Source: Planctomycetota bacterium
Lineage (GTDB): Bacteria; Planctomycetota; Phycisphaerae; SM23-33
NCBI GenBank assembly: GCA_029553505.1
Contig: JAKPKY010000065.1
Span: 1-64,000, forward strand
DNA length: 64,000 bases
Reading direction: 5' to 3'
Shown here one piece after another: positions 1-9,456 of the stretch (position 1 is its first letter; the number at the start of each line of letters is the position of its first letter). The notes beneath the pieces were generated by a model, which was not told where the DNA came from, searched no databases, and saw nothing but the letters and a program-made list of their open reading frames with translations. The position numbers and the translations under genes were made by a program.

Positions 1-322
1 GGCCGAACGTCTCGCCCGGCAGTTCGACGGGCGGCTCAACGTGCATTCCATCCTCGCGCCCAACTACGGCGTGACGATCGTGGAGGCGTTCAGCCACGAG
101 GCGAGCAAGTGGTCGGCCATCCGCTACGTCGCCCAGACCGACCGGATCGCCCCGGCGCGGATGATCGCCGTCGGCGACGACGTCAACGACCTTCCGATGA
201 TCCGCGGCGCGGGGCTGGGGGTGGCCATGCCCGGCGCGCCGGAGACAGTCCGGGCCGAGGCCGACCGCGTCGCCGAGGGCGGGCTGGCGAAGTTCCTCCA
301 CGACCTGCTCGCCGGCGCGTGA
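1..322 (+). CDS. HAD-superfamily (Cof-type) hydrolase, C-terminal part
   Basis: The gene runs off the left edge; the open frame begins at base 2 and no start is visible. The fragment carries the C-terminal half of a haloacid-dehalogenase fold: a lysine in an SHEASKWSAI stretch (motif III) and the acidic GDDVNDLPMI motif (motif IV, about base 173) that binds Mg2+. A typical Cof tail follows, in which the product checks for 'invisible' substrate change (GLGVAMPGAPE). HAD/Cof enzymes dephosphorylate small phosphorylated metabolites in the cytoplasm; the substrate cannot be told from this part. It ends 53 bases before the next + strand gene. Confidence 0.85.
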   Translation, partial: AERLARQFDGRLNVHSILAPNYGVTIVEAFSHEASKWSAIRYVAQTDRIAPARMIAVGDDVNDLPMIRGAGLGVAMPGAPETVRAEADRVAEGGLAKFLHDLLAGA

Positions 323-375
323 CGAGCGGACTGCCGTGGTTGACGCCCGCGCCCCCGCGCGCTACCATCCCCGCC

Positions 376-1380
376 ATGAAAACAACACGGTTCCTCCTGG
401 CGGCGTGCGGCGCGGCGATCCTGTGCGGGTGCGGGCAGGACGTCGGCTGGGTCATCAAGCCCGTTCCCCTCGACGAGACGCTCCGCGAGACGGTCATCGC
501 GGCCGACCCGGGGCTGTTCGTGTCCGACAAGATCGCCGTCCTCGACGTGGACGGTCTGCTGATGAATCGCCGCGCGACCGGCTGGATGATGCCGGGCGAG
601 AACCCCGTCTCGCTGTTCGTGGAGAAGCTCGACCGCGCGGAGAGCGACCCGAACGTCCGCGCGGTGGTGGTTCGCATCAACTCGCCCGGCGGGGCGGTCA
701 CCGCCAGCGACGTGATGTACCGGCGCCTGGTGCGCTTCCGGGCGGCCAGGCCCGGCGTACCCGTCGTCGCCGTCATCGAGGACGTCGGCGCCAGCGGCGG
801 ATACTACGTCGCCTGCGGGGCCGACACGATCCTGGCCCATCCCACCAGCGTCACCGGCTCGATCGGGGTGATCGTCCAGACCGTCAGTTTCGCCGGGACG
901 ATGCGGATGATCGGCATCGACGCCAAGGCCGTCACCTCCGGCGCGCGCAAGGACATGGCCAGCCCGCTCAAGCCCCTCGACGAGAAAGACCTCGCCATCC
1001 TCCAGGGCATCGTGGACCAGTACTACCGGCGGTTCCTCCAGGTGGTCGAGTCGGCCCGGCCGAACCTCAAGCCCGACCAGGTCCGCGCGCTGGCCGACGG
1101 GCGCGTCTACACCGGCGAGCAGGCGAAGGACAACGGGCTGGTGGACGGCCTGGGATACGTCGACGACGCGGTCCTGATGGCCAAGAAGCGCAGCGCCCGG
1201 GCGCGCGTCAAGCTCGTCATGTACCACCGCCCGCTGGGCTATCGCGCCAACGTCTACTCGGCCGCGCCGAACCTCGCGCCCCAGGTCAACCTGCTGAACA
1301 TCGACCTGCCGGGCGTGCTCTCGCTGGCCCAGCCGGAGTTCCTCTACCTCTGGACCGGCCGCGCCACCGGCTCACCGTAA
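376..1380 (+). CDS. sppA: Signal peptide peptidase SppA-like S49 protease, lipoprotein
   Basis: 334 aa. The ATG at 376 begins a short hydrophobic leader ending in LCGC (Cys19), which fits a lipoprotein signal. The S49 protease core follows. The nucleophile lies in GASGGYYVA (Ser140) and the general-base lysine in RKDMASPLKP (Lys192), the Ser/Lys dyad and spacing of the short SppA type. A VRINSPGG motif precedes it at about residue 95. SppA-family enzymes cleave leftover signal peptides or membrane proteins at the outer face of the inner membrane. Longer in-frame extensions upstream overlap the HAD gene and are not favoured, because the leader begins here. A second S49 gene lies 3.4 kb away on the other strand. 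Confidence 0.85.
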   Translation: MKTTRFLLAACGAAILCGCGQDVGWVIKPVPLDETLRETVIAADPGLFVSDKIAVLDVDGLLMNRRATGWMMPGENPVSLFVEKLDRAESDPNVRAVVVRINSPGGAVTASDVMYRRLVRFRAARPGVPVVAVIEDVGASGGYYVACGADTILAHPTSVTGSIGVIVQTVSFAGTMRMIGIDAKAVTSGARKDMASPLKPLDEKDLAILQGIVDQYYRRFLQVVESARPNLKPDQVRALADGRVYTGEQAKDNGLVDGLGYVDDAVLMAKKRSARARVKLVMYHRPLGYRANVYSAAPNLAPQVNLLNIDLPGVLSLAQPEFLYLWTGRATGSP

Positions 1381-1396
1381 GCGGGGAGAGACTCGT

Positions 1397-2503
1397 TCAC
1401 GAAATCCCCAGGACGCTCCGCAGTTCGCGGAGGACGGATTCCCTCGCGTCGTTTTTGGAGAAGAGGTTCTTGGTGAATCCGACGGCCAGGCGGTTCTCCA
1501 GGTCGGCGATTCCGGTGGATCCGCCGTACCCGCCGTGCCCGAAGGTCGGTAGCCGCCGCCCGGCCGGGTCCTGCGGTCCTTCGAGACGGTAGCCCAGGGC
1601 GAAGTTCGGCAGCTCGCCGTTTTCCGGCAGGCGTTTGGGCAGTTGCCGCTGCACCGCCGCGAGGATTCGCTCCGTCGGCAGCAGTTCCACGCCGTCCACC
1701 CCCCCGGGCAGCAGGGCGGCGTAATGCCGCGCGATCGCGCGGGCGGTCATGATTCCGTTGGACGCCGGATTGCACGTGCGCCGAGCGATCGGGTGATTCA
1801 TCATCCGATACAGCGGCTGCATGAAGCCGGGGACGCTCTGCGGCTTGCTGTCGTCCACGACTGGCTCCTTGCCCGATTCGAAGATTTCCTCCAGGACGGC
1901 GACGCGCGGCTCGACCTCGTCGGGAATGCCCACGAACAGGTCGTTGAGGAGCCCCAGCGGACGGCAGATTTCGTCCCGCAACATCTGCTGGAATGGCCTG
2001 CCATCCACTCGCCGCAGCGGTTCTCCGACCAGCCAGCCGTACGTCACGGCGTGGTAGAGCGCCTGCTCTCCCGCCGGCCAGACGGGCCGCTCTTTAGCCA
2101 GCAGTTCGCACATGGTGTCCCAGTTTGCGAGTTCCTGGTATCCAATGTCCATCGGCATGTAGGGCAGGCCGGCCGAGTGGCCCAAGGCGTGTCGCAGCGT
2201 GATTCCGCCTTTTCCGTGCGCGCCGAATCCCGGCCAGACTTCCGCCAGCGGCGTGTCGTAGGAAATCTTCCCGCGCTCGACGAGCAGGTGGGCGAGCGTG
2301 GCGGCGATCCCCTTGGTCGTGGAGAACACGGGGAACAGCGTGTCGCCGTCCACCGGCCGGCCCGTCGCGGGGTCGGCGACTCCCGCCCACGCATCGACCA
2401 CCAGTTTCCCGTCCAGGTAGGCGGCCAACTGCACGCCGCGCTCCTTGCCGTCCCGAACCAGTGCGTTGAGAAACTCCTGCATCTTCTTCTGTGCGTTTTT
2501 CAC
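1397..2503 (-). CDS. Beta-lactamase-fold serine hydrolase (class C / esterase type)
   Basis: 368 aa, close to the usual length of the EstB/class C penicillin-binding-like family. The catalytic SxxK is STTK (Ser61-Lys64), a tyrosine lies in YHAVTYGWLVG (about 150), and a GHGGYGGS near the C-terminus stands in for the KTG box, as in esterases of this family. No signal peptide is apparent, so it is probably cytoplasmic. Members hydrolyse esters, beta-lactams or D-amino-acid peptides; the substrate is not predictable here. It starts 27 bases after the stop of the DUF4159 gene on the same strand and is probably co-transcribed with it. Confidence 0.8.
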   Translation of the reverse strand: MKNAQKKMQEFLNALVRDGKERGVQLAAYLDGKLVVDAWAGVADPATGRPVDGDTLFPVFSTTKGIAATLAHLLVERGKISYDTPLAEVWPGFGAHGKGGITLRHALGHSAGLPYMPMDIGYQELANWDTMCELLAKERPVWPAGEQALYHAVTYGWLVGEPLRRVDGRPFQQMLRDEICRPLGLLNDLFVGIPDEVEPRVAVLEEIFESGKEPVVDDSKPQSVPGFMQPLYRMMNHPIARRTCNPASNGIMTARAIARHYAALLPGGVDGVELLPTERILAAVQRQLPKRLPENGELPNFALGYRLEGPQDPAGRRLPTFGHGGYGGSTGIADLENRLAVGFTKNLFSKNDARESVLRELRSVLGIS

Positions 2504-2530
2504 GTCGGATTCACCTTACATTGAAAAGGG

Positions 2531-4801
2531 TTACTTGACCGGCAGGATGCGAATCTCGGTGACGACTTCCTCTTCGGCGCGGGGGCCGACCCGGGCCGCG
2601 TAAAACAGCATGTTGGTCATCAACTCCACGGCGCTCTGCGGGGAGTATCCCCGCAGGCCCAGTTGCGGGTATCCGACGAGTCCTGCCGTCAGATCGTCGG
2701 GGCTGAAAAAGACGGCGATCCGCCCGCCAAGCTGCTCGCCGTGGAGGCGTGGGGTGGTCTTGCCTTCGCCCAGCGCCAGCGCGAGGGTGCGGCGGTAGGC
2801 GACCTTCTCGATGGCGAAGGGTCGCCGGTAGACGGGATGCTGCGAGGAGAGGGTTCCGCCGAACTGCCCGCCCGCCAGCGGAAGGACCTGCTTGCGGACG
2901 CTCTCGGCGAAGGATTCCGACCCGCCGGCGGCGTCGGAGAGGATCGTTCCCCCGGCGGCGAGGTATTCGCGCAATCCGGCGGATTCGGCCTCGCTGAGCG
3001 TGAAGGCTTCCGTGCCGGTCATGTGGGCGACGGGCCATTGGCTCGCGTCCAGCGCGGTCGGGTCCATCGGCTCGGAGACCACCAGGCGCACGCGGCGGTC
3101 GCGGGCGAGGATCCTCGCCAGGCGATCGAACGCCAGCGGTTCCGGGTCGCAGTTGCCCTTGTGCTTGATCCTCGCCAGGCGAATCGTCGCCACGGGTTTG
3201 GTGGTCTCCTCGGCTGGCCAGGAACGCGCCCCACGCGAGCGAAGATGCCCCTTGTCTGTGGCGAACATGTACAGGTTGGCCATCACCTCGAAGATCGGCC
3301 GCTGCGTGGCGTCGGGACCGAGTTGCAGCGCCAGCGACAGCTCCCGCGGTGAATGCACCGCCAGCAGCCTCACCCCGTTGGACACGCCCGACAGCCCCGC
3401 GAAGTCCTTGACCTTGAAGTTGGCCGAGTAGACCGGGTGGTCGTCGCGCAGGCGGCGCAGGGGGAACTCGGGGAAGATGCGGGCGTAAAGCTTCTGCATG
3501 TCGAGGGTGAAGCTCCCGTTGTTGCAAGCCGCCTCGGAGACGATCAAACCGCCTCGCAGCGCGAAGCGGCGCAGCGCGGAGATTTCCGCGTCGGTCAGCT
3601 CGATGGGCCCCGCGCCGGACAGGTAGAGCAGGGGGGCGTCGTCGAGGTCGTCGGCATCGACGTCGGCCCGGACGATCTGCCAGCTCACGGGGCGCTCGAA
3701 CTCGTGTCCGACGAATCGCGTGAAGTTGGCCAGGTCGCGCGGGCGGGCATTCCATCGCCCGGTGAACTGGAGCTTGTTGGCCAGCACCGGGTCGCGCCCG
3801 CGCACCAGGAAGATCAGCGCAAAGGCGGTCTCGGGAATCCGCTCGCCGTATCCCCAGCTTCCGTCGGCGTTCTGGGTTTCCAGGAGCCTCGCGGCCGCCT
3901 CGGCGAACCAGTCATGGTCGCCGAACCGCTTGCGCCCGCTGGCCAGGCCCACCCGCTCCAGCGCGAACAGCCAGTAGTGGTAACGGTTGGGGCCCAGGCG
4001 TGGGTTTTCGTCGGCGGAATAGTGTTTCGCCAACCAGGCGAACGCCTCCTCGATGGGCTTGGTGTCGCTGGTGGCGGCGCAGCGGATGAACTGCTTGGCA
4101 TGGAGGTTGTCGAAGCAGGCGAAGAGGGTGGCCAGACCGGCGGCCGTCATCGACCCGTAGGTCTTGTTGGTGATCGCGCCGGGGCGGACGAAATATCCCC
4201 ATCCGCCGTCGGTCTGCTGGTCGTTGATCCAGTGTCGCTCGATGACGCGCCAGTATTCCTGGGGCACCTCGACGCCGCGCCGCGCTGCCGCCCAGACGGC
4301 CAGCACGGCCATGTGCGTGTTCGAGTTGTCGTAGGTGTCGCCTGTGACGCCGCCGCGCGGGGTGTAGGTGTAGGCCCCGTCGGCGCCGGCGGCGCGGAGC
4401 AGCCATTGGGTGTCCTTCCGCAACGCCGGAAGGATGCGGTCGTCCCGTACGCCGGACAAGGCGCACGCCCGCATGGCGACGGCGTAGGTGCTCTTCAGTT
4501 CCGCCTTGGCCAACCAGTCCAGTGTCCGGGCGGTCGCGCCCTTGCGGGGGTCGGCCCCGGCCGAAACCAGCGCATACGCGCAGGCGGCGGTCTGTCCGCC
4601 GTACTGGAGCGACGAGGCGGGAAAGTCGCCCTTGCACATGCCGTCGGCGCCGACGGTGCTTTCGAGAAACCGCACGGCCGAGGCGATGGCGCGGTCGAGG
4701 CGTTCGCCGTCGATTGCCGGCGCCGGCTGCGTGGGCCCCTCGCCCGCCGCCGCAACCGCCGTCAGCGCGGCGGTCAGGATCGTCACGCGAAACGGGATCA
4801 T
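2531..4801 (-). CDS. Secreted prenyltransferase-repeat / DUF4159 protein
   Basis: 756 aa from the ATG at 4801. The N-terminus is a signal peptide (MIPFRVTILTAALTAVAAAG). Residues about 25-330 form alpha/alpha-toroid repeats like those of squalene-cyclase/prenyltransferase folds (repeated GGWGYF, DGSWGYGE, DGAYTY). Two DUF4159 domains follow, with YLSGAGPIELTD and MTGTEAFTLSEAE at equivalent positions, each before a 'GGxIxSxAA' turn. DUF4159 is common in planctomycetes, without a known activity. The stop of the upstream S49 peptidase is 5 bases before this ATG. A TTG at 4810 has a better-spaced GGAAGG and would overlap that stop, so the start is uncertain by three codons. Confidence 0.8.
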   Translation of the reverse strand: MIPFRVTILTAALTAVAAAGEGPTQPAPAIDGERLDRAIASAVRFLESTVGADGMCKGDFPASSLQYGGQTAACAYALVSAGADPRKGATARTLDWLAKAELKSTYAVAMRACALSGVRDDRILPALRKDTQWLLRAAGADGAYTYTPRGGVTGDTYDNSNTHMAVLAVWAAARRGVEVPQEYWRVIERHWINDQQTDGGWGYFVRPGAITNKTYGSMTAAGLATLFACFDNLHAKQFIRCAATSDTKPIEEAFAWLAKHYSADENPRLGPNRYHYWLFALERVGLASGRKRFGDHDWFAEAAARLLETQNADGSWGYGERIPETAFALIFLVRGRDPVLANKLQFTGRWNARPRDLANFTRFVGHEFERPVSWQIVRADVDADDLDDAPLLYLSGAGPIELTDAEISALRRFALRGGLIVSEAACNNGSFTLDMQKLYARIFPEFPLRRLRDDHPVYSANFKVKDFAGLSGVSNGVRLLAVHSPRELSLALQLGPDATQRPIFEVMANLYMFATDKGHLRSRGARSWPAEETTKPVATIRLARIKHKGNCDPEPLAFDRLARILARDRRVRLVVSEPMDPTALDASQWPVAHMTGTEAFTLSEAESAGLREYLAAGGTILSDAAGGSESFAESVRKQVLPLAGGQFGGTLSSQHPVYRRPFAIEKVAYRRTLALALGEGKTTPRLHGEQLGGRIAVFFSPDDLTAGLVGYPQLGLRGYSPQSAVELMTNMLFYAARVGPRAEEEVVTEIRILPVK

Positions 4802-4806
4802 CGGCG

Positions 4807-5919
4807 TCAATCGACCTTCCAGATCATCATCAGCCGCGGCGTCTGGAGCGTCTCGACGGTCTGCGCGTCGAGCCCGAGCGGCGCGGGCGCCCGCGCGGAA
4901 AGCAGTTGCGCCATCAACCCCATTCGCGGCGCGTAGCGCACGACGTTGGGGCGTTCCAGGTCCGCCAGTTCCGCCGCCCGGTCGATGGCGTCGGGCTGGT
5001 AACCGATGGCGTCGATGAGCCCGCGTTCCTTCGCCTCGTTCGCCGTGTAGACCTTTCCGTTGAACGGTTCGGTTTCCTCATGGAAGACGGTCTTCGCGCC
5101 GTCGCCGCCGGGCGAGGGAATCTCGTAGCGGGCCTTTTGCGTCTTGAGGCGGTCGCCGCGTCCTTTGCGGACGATGTCCTCGAAGCGCGTCTGCGCGTCG
5201 TCCAGCAGCGCCTGCACGTGGCGGCGCTGGCGCTCGTCGGGCTTGTGGAACGGGCTGATCGAGTCCTTCCACCCCTCGGCGTGGGCGGACTTCATGACCA
5301 CCATCTCCACGCCGATCTTCTCCAGCGTGCCCTGGAGCACCGGCCAGGTGGCGATCACCCCGATCGACCCGGTGGCGGTCGTGGGCTCGGCGAAGATCTC
5401 GTCGGCCGGCGCGGAGACGTAGTACCCGCCGCTGGCCGCCACCCCGCCCATCGAGACCACCACGGTTTTCCCGCGGGCGCGAAGGGCCTCCACGCCGCGA
5501 TGGACCTGGTCCGACGGCGCCAGCGCCCCGCCGGGCGATTCCACCCGCAGCACCACGGCGCGGACGTCGCCATCGTCGAGGACATGGCGGCAGAACTCGT
5601 CGAACGCGCCGGCCGCCTTGCCGTCCAGCACGCCCGAAATCTCGTAGACGGCCACCGTCTGGTTCTGCTCGCCGGCGCGAAGCACCGTCTTGGACAAGCG
5701 AGACTCCATCCCCATTCCAATCAGAGCCAGCAGGTAGACGTTCATCATCGCCGACATCACCAGCAGAAGCACGACCACCGTGATGAGAATGCGCTTCAGC
5801 GTGGAGTGCTTCCGCGGCGGCGACCACCACGGCGGAGCGAACGGAACCTGCGGGATGGGAGCGGGACGGTCGAGGGGAGGCTGGGGAGGCGGGCCGCCTT
5901 GCGGGGCGTCAGCGTTCAT
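4807..5919 (-). CDS. sppA: Membrane-anchored S49 signal peptide peptidase
   Basis: 370 aa. A proline-rich cytoplasmic head (residues 1-36) precedes one transmembrane helix (about 43-68, ILITVVVLLLVMSAMMN), then the S49 domain. Ser163 in AASGGYYVS and Lys218 in WKDSISPF form the expected Ser/Lys dyad, with VLRVESPGGA at about 123. This is a different subtype from the lipoprotein S49 enzyme at 376-1380, since it is anchored by a helix and has a longer insert before the C-terminal part. It is the first gene of a minus-strand group with the DUF4159 protein and the serine hydrolase. Its target is unknown. Confidence 0.85.
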   Translation of the reverse strand: MNADAPQGGPPPQPPLDRPAPIPQVPFAPPWWSPPRKHSTLKRILITVVVLLLVMSAMMNVYLLALIGMGMESRLSKTVLRAGEQNQTVAVYEISGVLDGKAAGAFDEFCRHVLDDGDVRAVVLRVESPGGALAPSDQVHRGVEALRARGKTVVVSMGGVAASGGYYVSAPADEIFAEPTTATGSIGVIATWPVLQGTLEKIGVEMVVMKSAHAEGWKDSISPFHKPDERQRRHVQALLDDAQTRFEDIVRKGRGDRLKTQKARYEIPSPGGDGAKTVFHEETEPFNGKVYTANEAKERGLIDAIGYQPDAIDRAAELADLERPNVVRYAPRMGLMAQLLSARAPAPLGLDAQTVETLQTPRLMMIWKVD

Positions 5920-6033
5920 GGTCGTTCTCCTTGTCTGTGCGGACGGCTGTAGTGTACCGCGAGAGGGGGGGAGTGTCTTGCGTTTTCACGCAACCCGAGT
6001 GTCGCGGGATCCGAAGGGAGGCGTTCGACAGCG

Positions 6034-6945
6034 CTACCCCACCGGGGCTTCGGCGGCGCGGAGCGTGAAGACCGTCACCTCGGGGCGGGTGTTGAGGTTC
6101 CACCGCCGGCCGTAACCCAGACCGCGATTGGCGTAGAGGTGTCGATCGTCGCCGAGGGAATACTGCCCGGCTGAGAACTGCCGGCTCGCCGTGGGCAGGA
6201 CCATTCCGCCAACGCGGCCGTCGGGCATGACCGATCCGTGCGTGTGCCCGGCGAGCACCCATTGGGCCCCGCAATGGGCGACCTGGACGGCGGCGTCGGG
6301 GTTGTGCACCAGCGCGACGGTTGGAATGTGCGACATGGTCATCTCGAACGCCAGCAGGGGGTTGAATCGCGGCGACCAGTAGTCCTCCACGCCGACGAAC
6401 TGGAGGAGCGAATTTCCCACGCGGAAGGTCCGCGACTCGTTGAGCATCACGAAGATGTCGGAGTGCCCCAGTTGCTCGGTGAGGAAGTCGGCCAGCCCCC
6501 GCGTCTGCCCGAATCCGCTGGGGTGGAAGATTCCGTAATCGTGGTTGCCCAGGCAGGCGACGGTGGCGACGCGCGGGCTCAGGTGCCTCAGGGCGCGTGC
6601 GATCCGCCGGGCGTACTGGCGCGGACCCGTGATGAAGTCGCCCGTGATCGCCACGAAGTCCACGCCCAGCTCGTTGACGGCGTTGACGCAGTGGTGCAGG
6701 TAGCGCTCCATCACAATCGGGCTCAGGTGCAGGTCGGACACGTGGGCGATCGTGGCGCCGTCGAGGTCCGGCCCGAGCCCCCGCAGCGGCATCTCGCGCC
6801 GCTCGATCCGCAGCCAGTGATCCTCAAAACTCCAGACGAACATCCCGCCCAACGCGACGGTCTTGGCGGCCGACCAGAGCATGCGCTTGACCCCGGCGCG
6901 GGAAAAAAGGTGCCGCCCGTAGGGTGAAAAAATGATCTCGTTCAT
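6034..6945 (-). CDS. Calcineurin-like metallophosphoesterase (YkuE-type)
   Basis: 303 aa. All metal-binding motifs are visible in order: DLHL (Asp71, His73), GDF (Asp103), GNHD (Asn134-Asp136), a lone His in LVHNP (His214) and GHTHG (233-237). A hydrophobic N-terminal stretch (about 23-40) could anchor it in the membrane, as in YkuE/LpxH-like phosphoesterases that act on lipids such as UDP-diacylglucosamine or related anchors. The true substrate is not deducible. It stands alone: 114 bases separate it from the S49 peptidase gene, and the radical-SAM gene ends 88 bases upstream of its start. Confidence 0.85.
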   Translation of the reverse strand: MNEIIFSPYGRHLFSRAGVKRMLWSAAKTVALGGMFVWSFEDHWLRIERREMPLRGLGPDLDGATIAHVSDLHLSPIVMERYLHHCVNAVNELGVDFVAITGDFITGPRQYARRIARALRHLSPRVATVACLGNHDYGIFHPSGFGQTRGLADFLTEQLGHSDIFVMLNESRTFRVGNSLLQFVGVEDYWSPRFNPLLAFEMTMSHIPTVALVHNPDAAVQVAHCGAQWVLAGHTHGSVMPDGRVGGMVLPTASRQFSAGQYSLGDDRHLYANRGLGYGRRWNLNTRPEVTVFTLRAAEAPVG

Positions 6946-7033
6946 GTCAAAAGTCTTCAGAAAACCTTCGAAATCCTCTTACCCACTTATTATATCGCGG
7001 GCGGAGCGCAAAGGGTTTCGCGAATTCCCTCCG

Positions 7034-8056
7034 TTACGGCGAGCGCGAGGCGAGGGCCTTTCCGCGGTCCAGAAAGAGGGTCGGCAGCGAGGCGAATATG
7101 CCGCGCGCGTCGTAGAGGCTTTCGATCTCGCCGCGGCAGTTGTACCAGCAGTCAGCGCAACGGTTTCCGGCGGCGCCGGCGCGAAGCCGCCGCTGGATCG
7201 TCCGGATGCCGTCGGCCCAGAGGTTGGCGACGGGGCGGTCCTTCCGCTCGACGCAGATGGCGATATCGCCCGCGGAGTCGATGTTGAAGAACGCCCGCCC
7301 CGCGCGGCAGCCCGGAACCCCGCCGTGCAGGAACTCGTCGAACCGGCCCAGGTAGTAGGGGTTGGACAGGAAGTTCGGGCGGCGGCGCTGGATCTCCAGC
7401 AGGCGCGGGGAAACGGGCCCGTCGTTGTGGGCGTAGTCGCGCGAGCCGGTCTTGAGATGCCCGTACGGCTGGACCATGAAGTACGCCCCGCGCCGGGCCG
7501 CCTGCTCCATCAACGGCTCGAGGTCATCGAGGTTGTCGTCCATCAGGACGGCCATCACGTTCACGCGCTGCCACTTGTAGACCCGCGCCGCCGAGAGCAG
7601 TTCCACCGCGCGCCACGCCTGGGCCCACGCGCCGTCGACGCCGCGCCGGCGGTCGTGACGGTCGGGCGAGGCGTAGTCGAGGCTCACGCTCACGCCCCAG
7701 ACGCCCGCGCGCATCAGCTCGCGCGCGGTCTGCGGCGTGACGAACCACCCGTTGGTCGTCACGAACGGAAAGTGGTACTTCCCGATCGCGCGAACGATCT
7801 CCGGCAGGTCGGTGCGGAGCATGGGCTCCCCCCCGGCCAGCGAGATCAGCAGCGTGCCCATCGTCGCGAGCTTGCGGGCACCCTCGGCGTAATCGGCGAC
7901 GGTCGGCTCGGGCGCCCGTCCCAGCGGATCGTGCCAGTAGCCGCAGAACCGGCAGCGGAAGTTGCACCGGTACGTCACCTGCCAGGCGCACCAGACGGGG
8001 TGCCGACCCGCCCAGGCGCGGAACAGGCGCCATTTCTTGTCGAACGTCGAGATCAT
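7034..8056 (-). CDS. Radical SAM protein with SPASM-like C-terminus
   Basis: 340 aa from the ATG at 8056. The 4Fe-4S/SAM motif is CNFRCRFC (Cys31, Cys35, Cys38), followed by SLAGGEPML (the GGE SAM-binding motif). The C-terminal region has extra cysteines (CRAG..., CVE, CADCWYNC) that look like a SPASM/twitch auxiliary cluster site. Such enzymes modify peptides, sugars or lipids, and some are HpnH-like; nothing here fixes the substrate. It lies 74 bases downstream of a second radical-SAM gene on the same strand, suggesting one pathway. Confidence 0.8.
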   Translation of the reverse strand: MISTFDKKWRLFRAWAGRHPVWCAWQVTYRCNFRCRFCGYWHDPLGRAPEPTVADYAEGARKLATMGTLLISLAGGEPMLRTDLPEIVRAIGKYHFPFVTTNGWFVTPQTARELMRAGVWGVSVSLDYASPDRHDRRRGVDGAWAQAWRAVELLSAARVYKWQRVNVMAVLMDDNLDDLEPLMEQAARRGAYFMVQPYGHLKTGSRDYAHNDGPVSPRLLEIQRRRPNFLSNPYYLGRFDEFLHGGVPGCRAGRAFFNIDSAGDIAICVERKDRPVANLWADGIRTIQRRLRAGAAGNRCADCWYNCRGEIESLYDARGIFASLPTLFLDRGKALASRSP

Positions 8057-8130
8057 CGCTTTTCGTCCAAAACAAAAACGCCGGTCTCCACCGGCCGGGG
8101 CATTATACCCACGCGCGAAGCGCGGGCCAA

Positions 8131-9456
8131 TCACCTGCGTCCGCGCGGGCGGAATTTGTCCAGCAGGCGGCGCAGCGCGGTCTCCTGCGGGCGCTTCAAC
8201 AACGATCGGAACGCCGTCACGGCCGCGTCGATCTGCGCCGCCGGAAGCGAAGGCATGTCCAGCACGCTGCGCCCCAGCCAGTAATTCTCGTCGCCGCGCC
8301 CGCTGATCCAGCCGTTTTCCTCGCAGAGTTCGGCCGCCCGCGTCGCCGGCGCGGGGAAGAACACCCGCGGATCCACCGCGTCCAGTTCGGCTTGGCGGAC
8401 CAGCGAGAGCGTCTCCTCGAGCGTGATTTCCGACTCGTACGGCGAGCCGAGGAAGACCTCGCCCGCCACGCGGAGCCCCGCGGCGCGGAGCGTCCGGCAG
8501 GCGGAGACGATCTTCTCGTCGGACGGGAACATCGCCAGGACTTCCTCGCGAATGAAGCGACTGCCCGAGCCCAGGTGCGTGTGCGTCCAGCGGCACCCGC
8601 CGGCCGCGAGAAGCTCCGCGCGCCGCTCCGTCACGTCGATCAGGCGGATGTGGCAGCGCCAGGGCAGCCCGCAACGGCGGGGGTATTCCCACGCGAACTC
8701 CTCCAGCCAGGCGTCGTCGGCAGCGAACGCGTGGTCGTAGAACTTGACGTTTTCGACGCCCGGCCACTCGGCGCGGACCTTGTCGATCTCGTCGAGCACG
8801 TGGGAGACGCTCCGCCGGCGGACGGGCGGGTCGCCGTAGAGGTCGGAGTACCAGTCGTTGACGCAGTAGGCGCACCAGTGCGGACAGCCCCGCGCGACCT
8901 TGAACGGCGCCTCGCGCGTGGTCCGCACGATCCGCCCGAAGTCGAACAGCCCGCGGTCGGGGAAGGGCAGCGAATCGAGGGGCGCCGGCGCGCGGAGGGC
9001 GCCCCGCGCCAGCCCGCTGTCGGTGTGCACCCAGACGCCTTCCAGTCCGGCCGGGTCCGCGCCATCCCGCATGGCCCCCAGCAGCGCCGCAGCCGACTGC
9101 TCGTACTCCCCGCGCAGCAGCGCGTGCACACCGGGAATGCTGACGGCCGGCTCGGGGCTGCACGTCGCGTACGTCCCGAACACCGCCACCGGAAGAGCGT
9201 ATTGCTGGGCGATCTCGCCGATGGTCCGCCGCGCGGCAGAGACGTTCCATACGTCCAGATCGGTCAGCACATACTGGGGACGCTGTCGCAGAATCGCCTC
9301 GCGCAGCGCCGCCGGCGCGAAACCCGGCATGGCGACCAGCGCGGTCTCGAATCCGTCGGCCTTCAGTAGCGCCGACATCACGCCGATGGAATGGGAAAAC
9401 TCCGCCAGCCCGCCGATCCGGGCGGGGTCCACGAACTGTAGGATGAGAACCTGCAC
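8131..9456 (-). CDS. B12-binding-type radical SAM protein
   Basis: 441 aa. The GTG at 9456 is chosen because it begins the first beta strand (QVLILQFVDP) and has GGAG six bases upstream; a longer frame to 9510 lacks both. Residues 1-130 resemble the cobalamin-binding Rossmann domain seen in class B radical-SAM enzymes. The SAM motif is CPHWCAYC (Cys191, 195, 198) in the MiaB/Elp3-like part. Members include methylases and cyclases of lipids and cofactors. Its pairing with the SPASM-type gene just downstream suggests a two-enzyme pathway. No substrate is deduced. Confidence 0.75.
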   Translation of the reverse strand: MQVLILQFVDPARIGGLAEFSHSIGVMSALLKADGFETALVAMPGFAPAALREAILRQRPQYVLTDLDVWNVSAARRTIGEIAQQYALPVAVFGTYATCSPEPAVSIPGVHALLRGEYEQSAAALLGAMRDGADPAGLEGVWVHTDSGLARGALRAPAPLDSLPFPDRGLFDFGRIVRTTREAPFKVARGCPHWCAYCVNDWYSDLYGDPPVRRRSVSHVLDEIDKVRAEWPGVENVKFYDHAFAADDAWLEEFAWEYPRRCGLPWRCHIRLIDVTERRAELLAAGGCRWTHTHLGSGSRFIREEVLAMFPSDEKIVSACRTLRAAGLRVAGEVFLGSPYESEITLEETLSLVRQAELDAVDPRVFFPAPATRAAELCEENGWISGRGDENYWLGRSVLDMPSLPAAQIDAAVTAFRSLLKRPQETALRRLLDKFRPRGRR

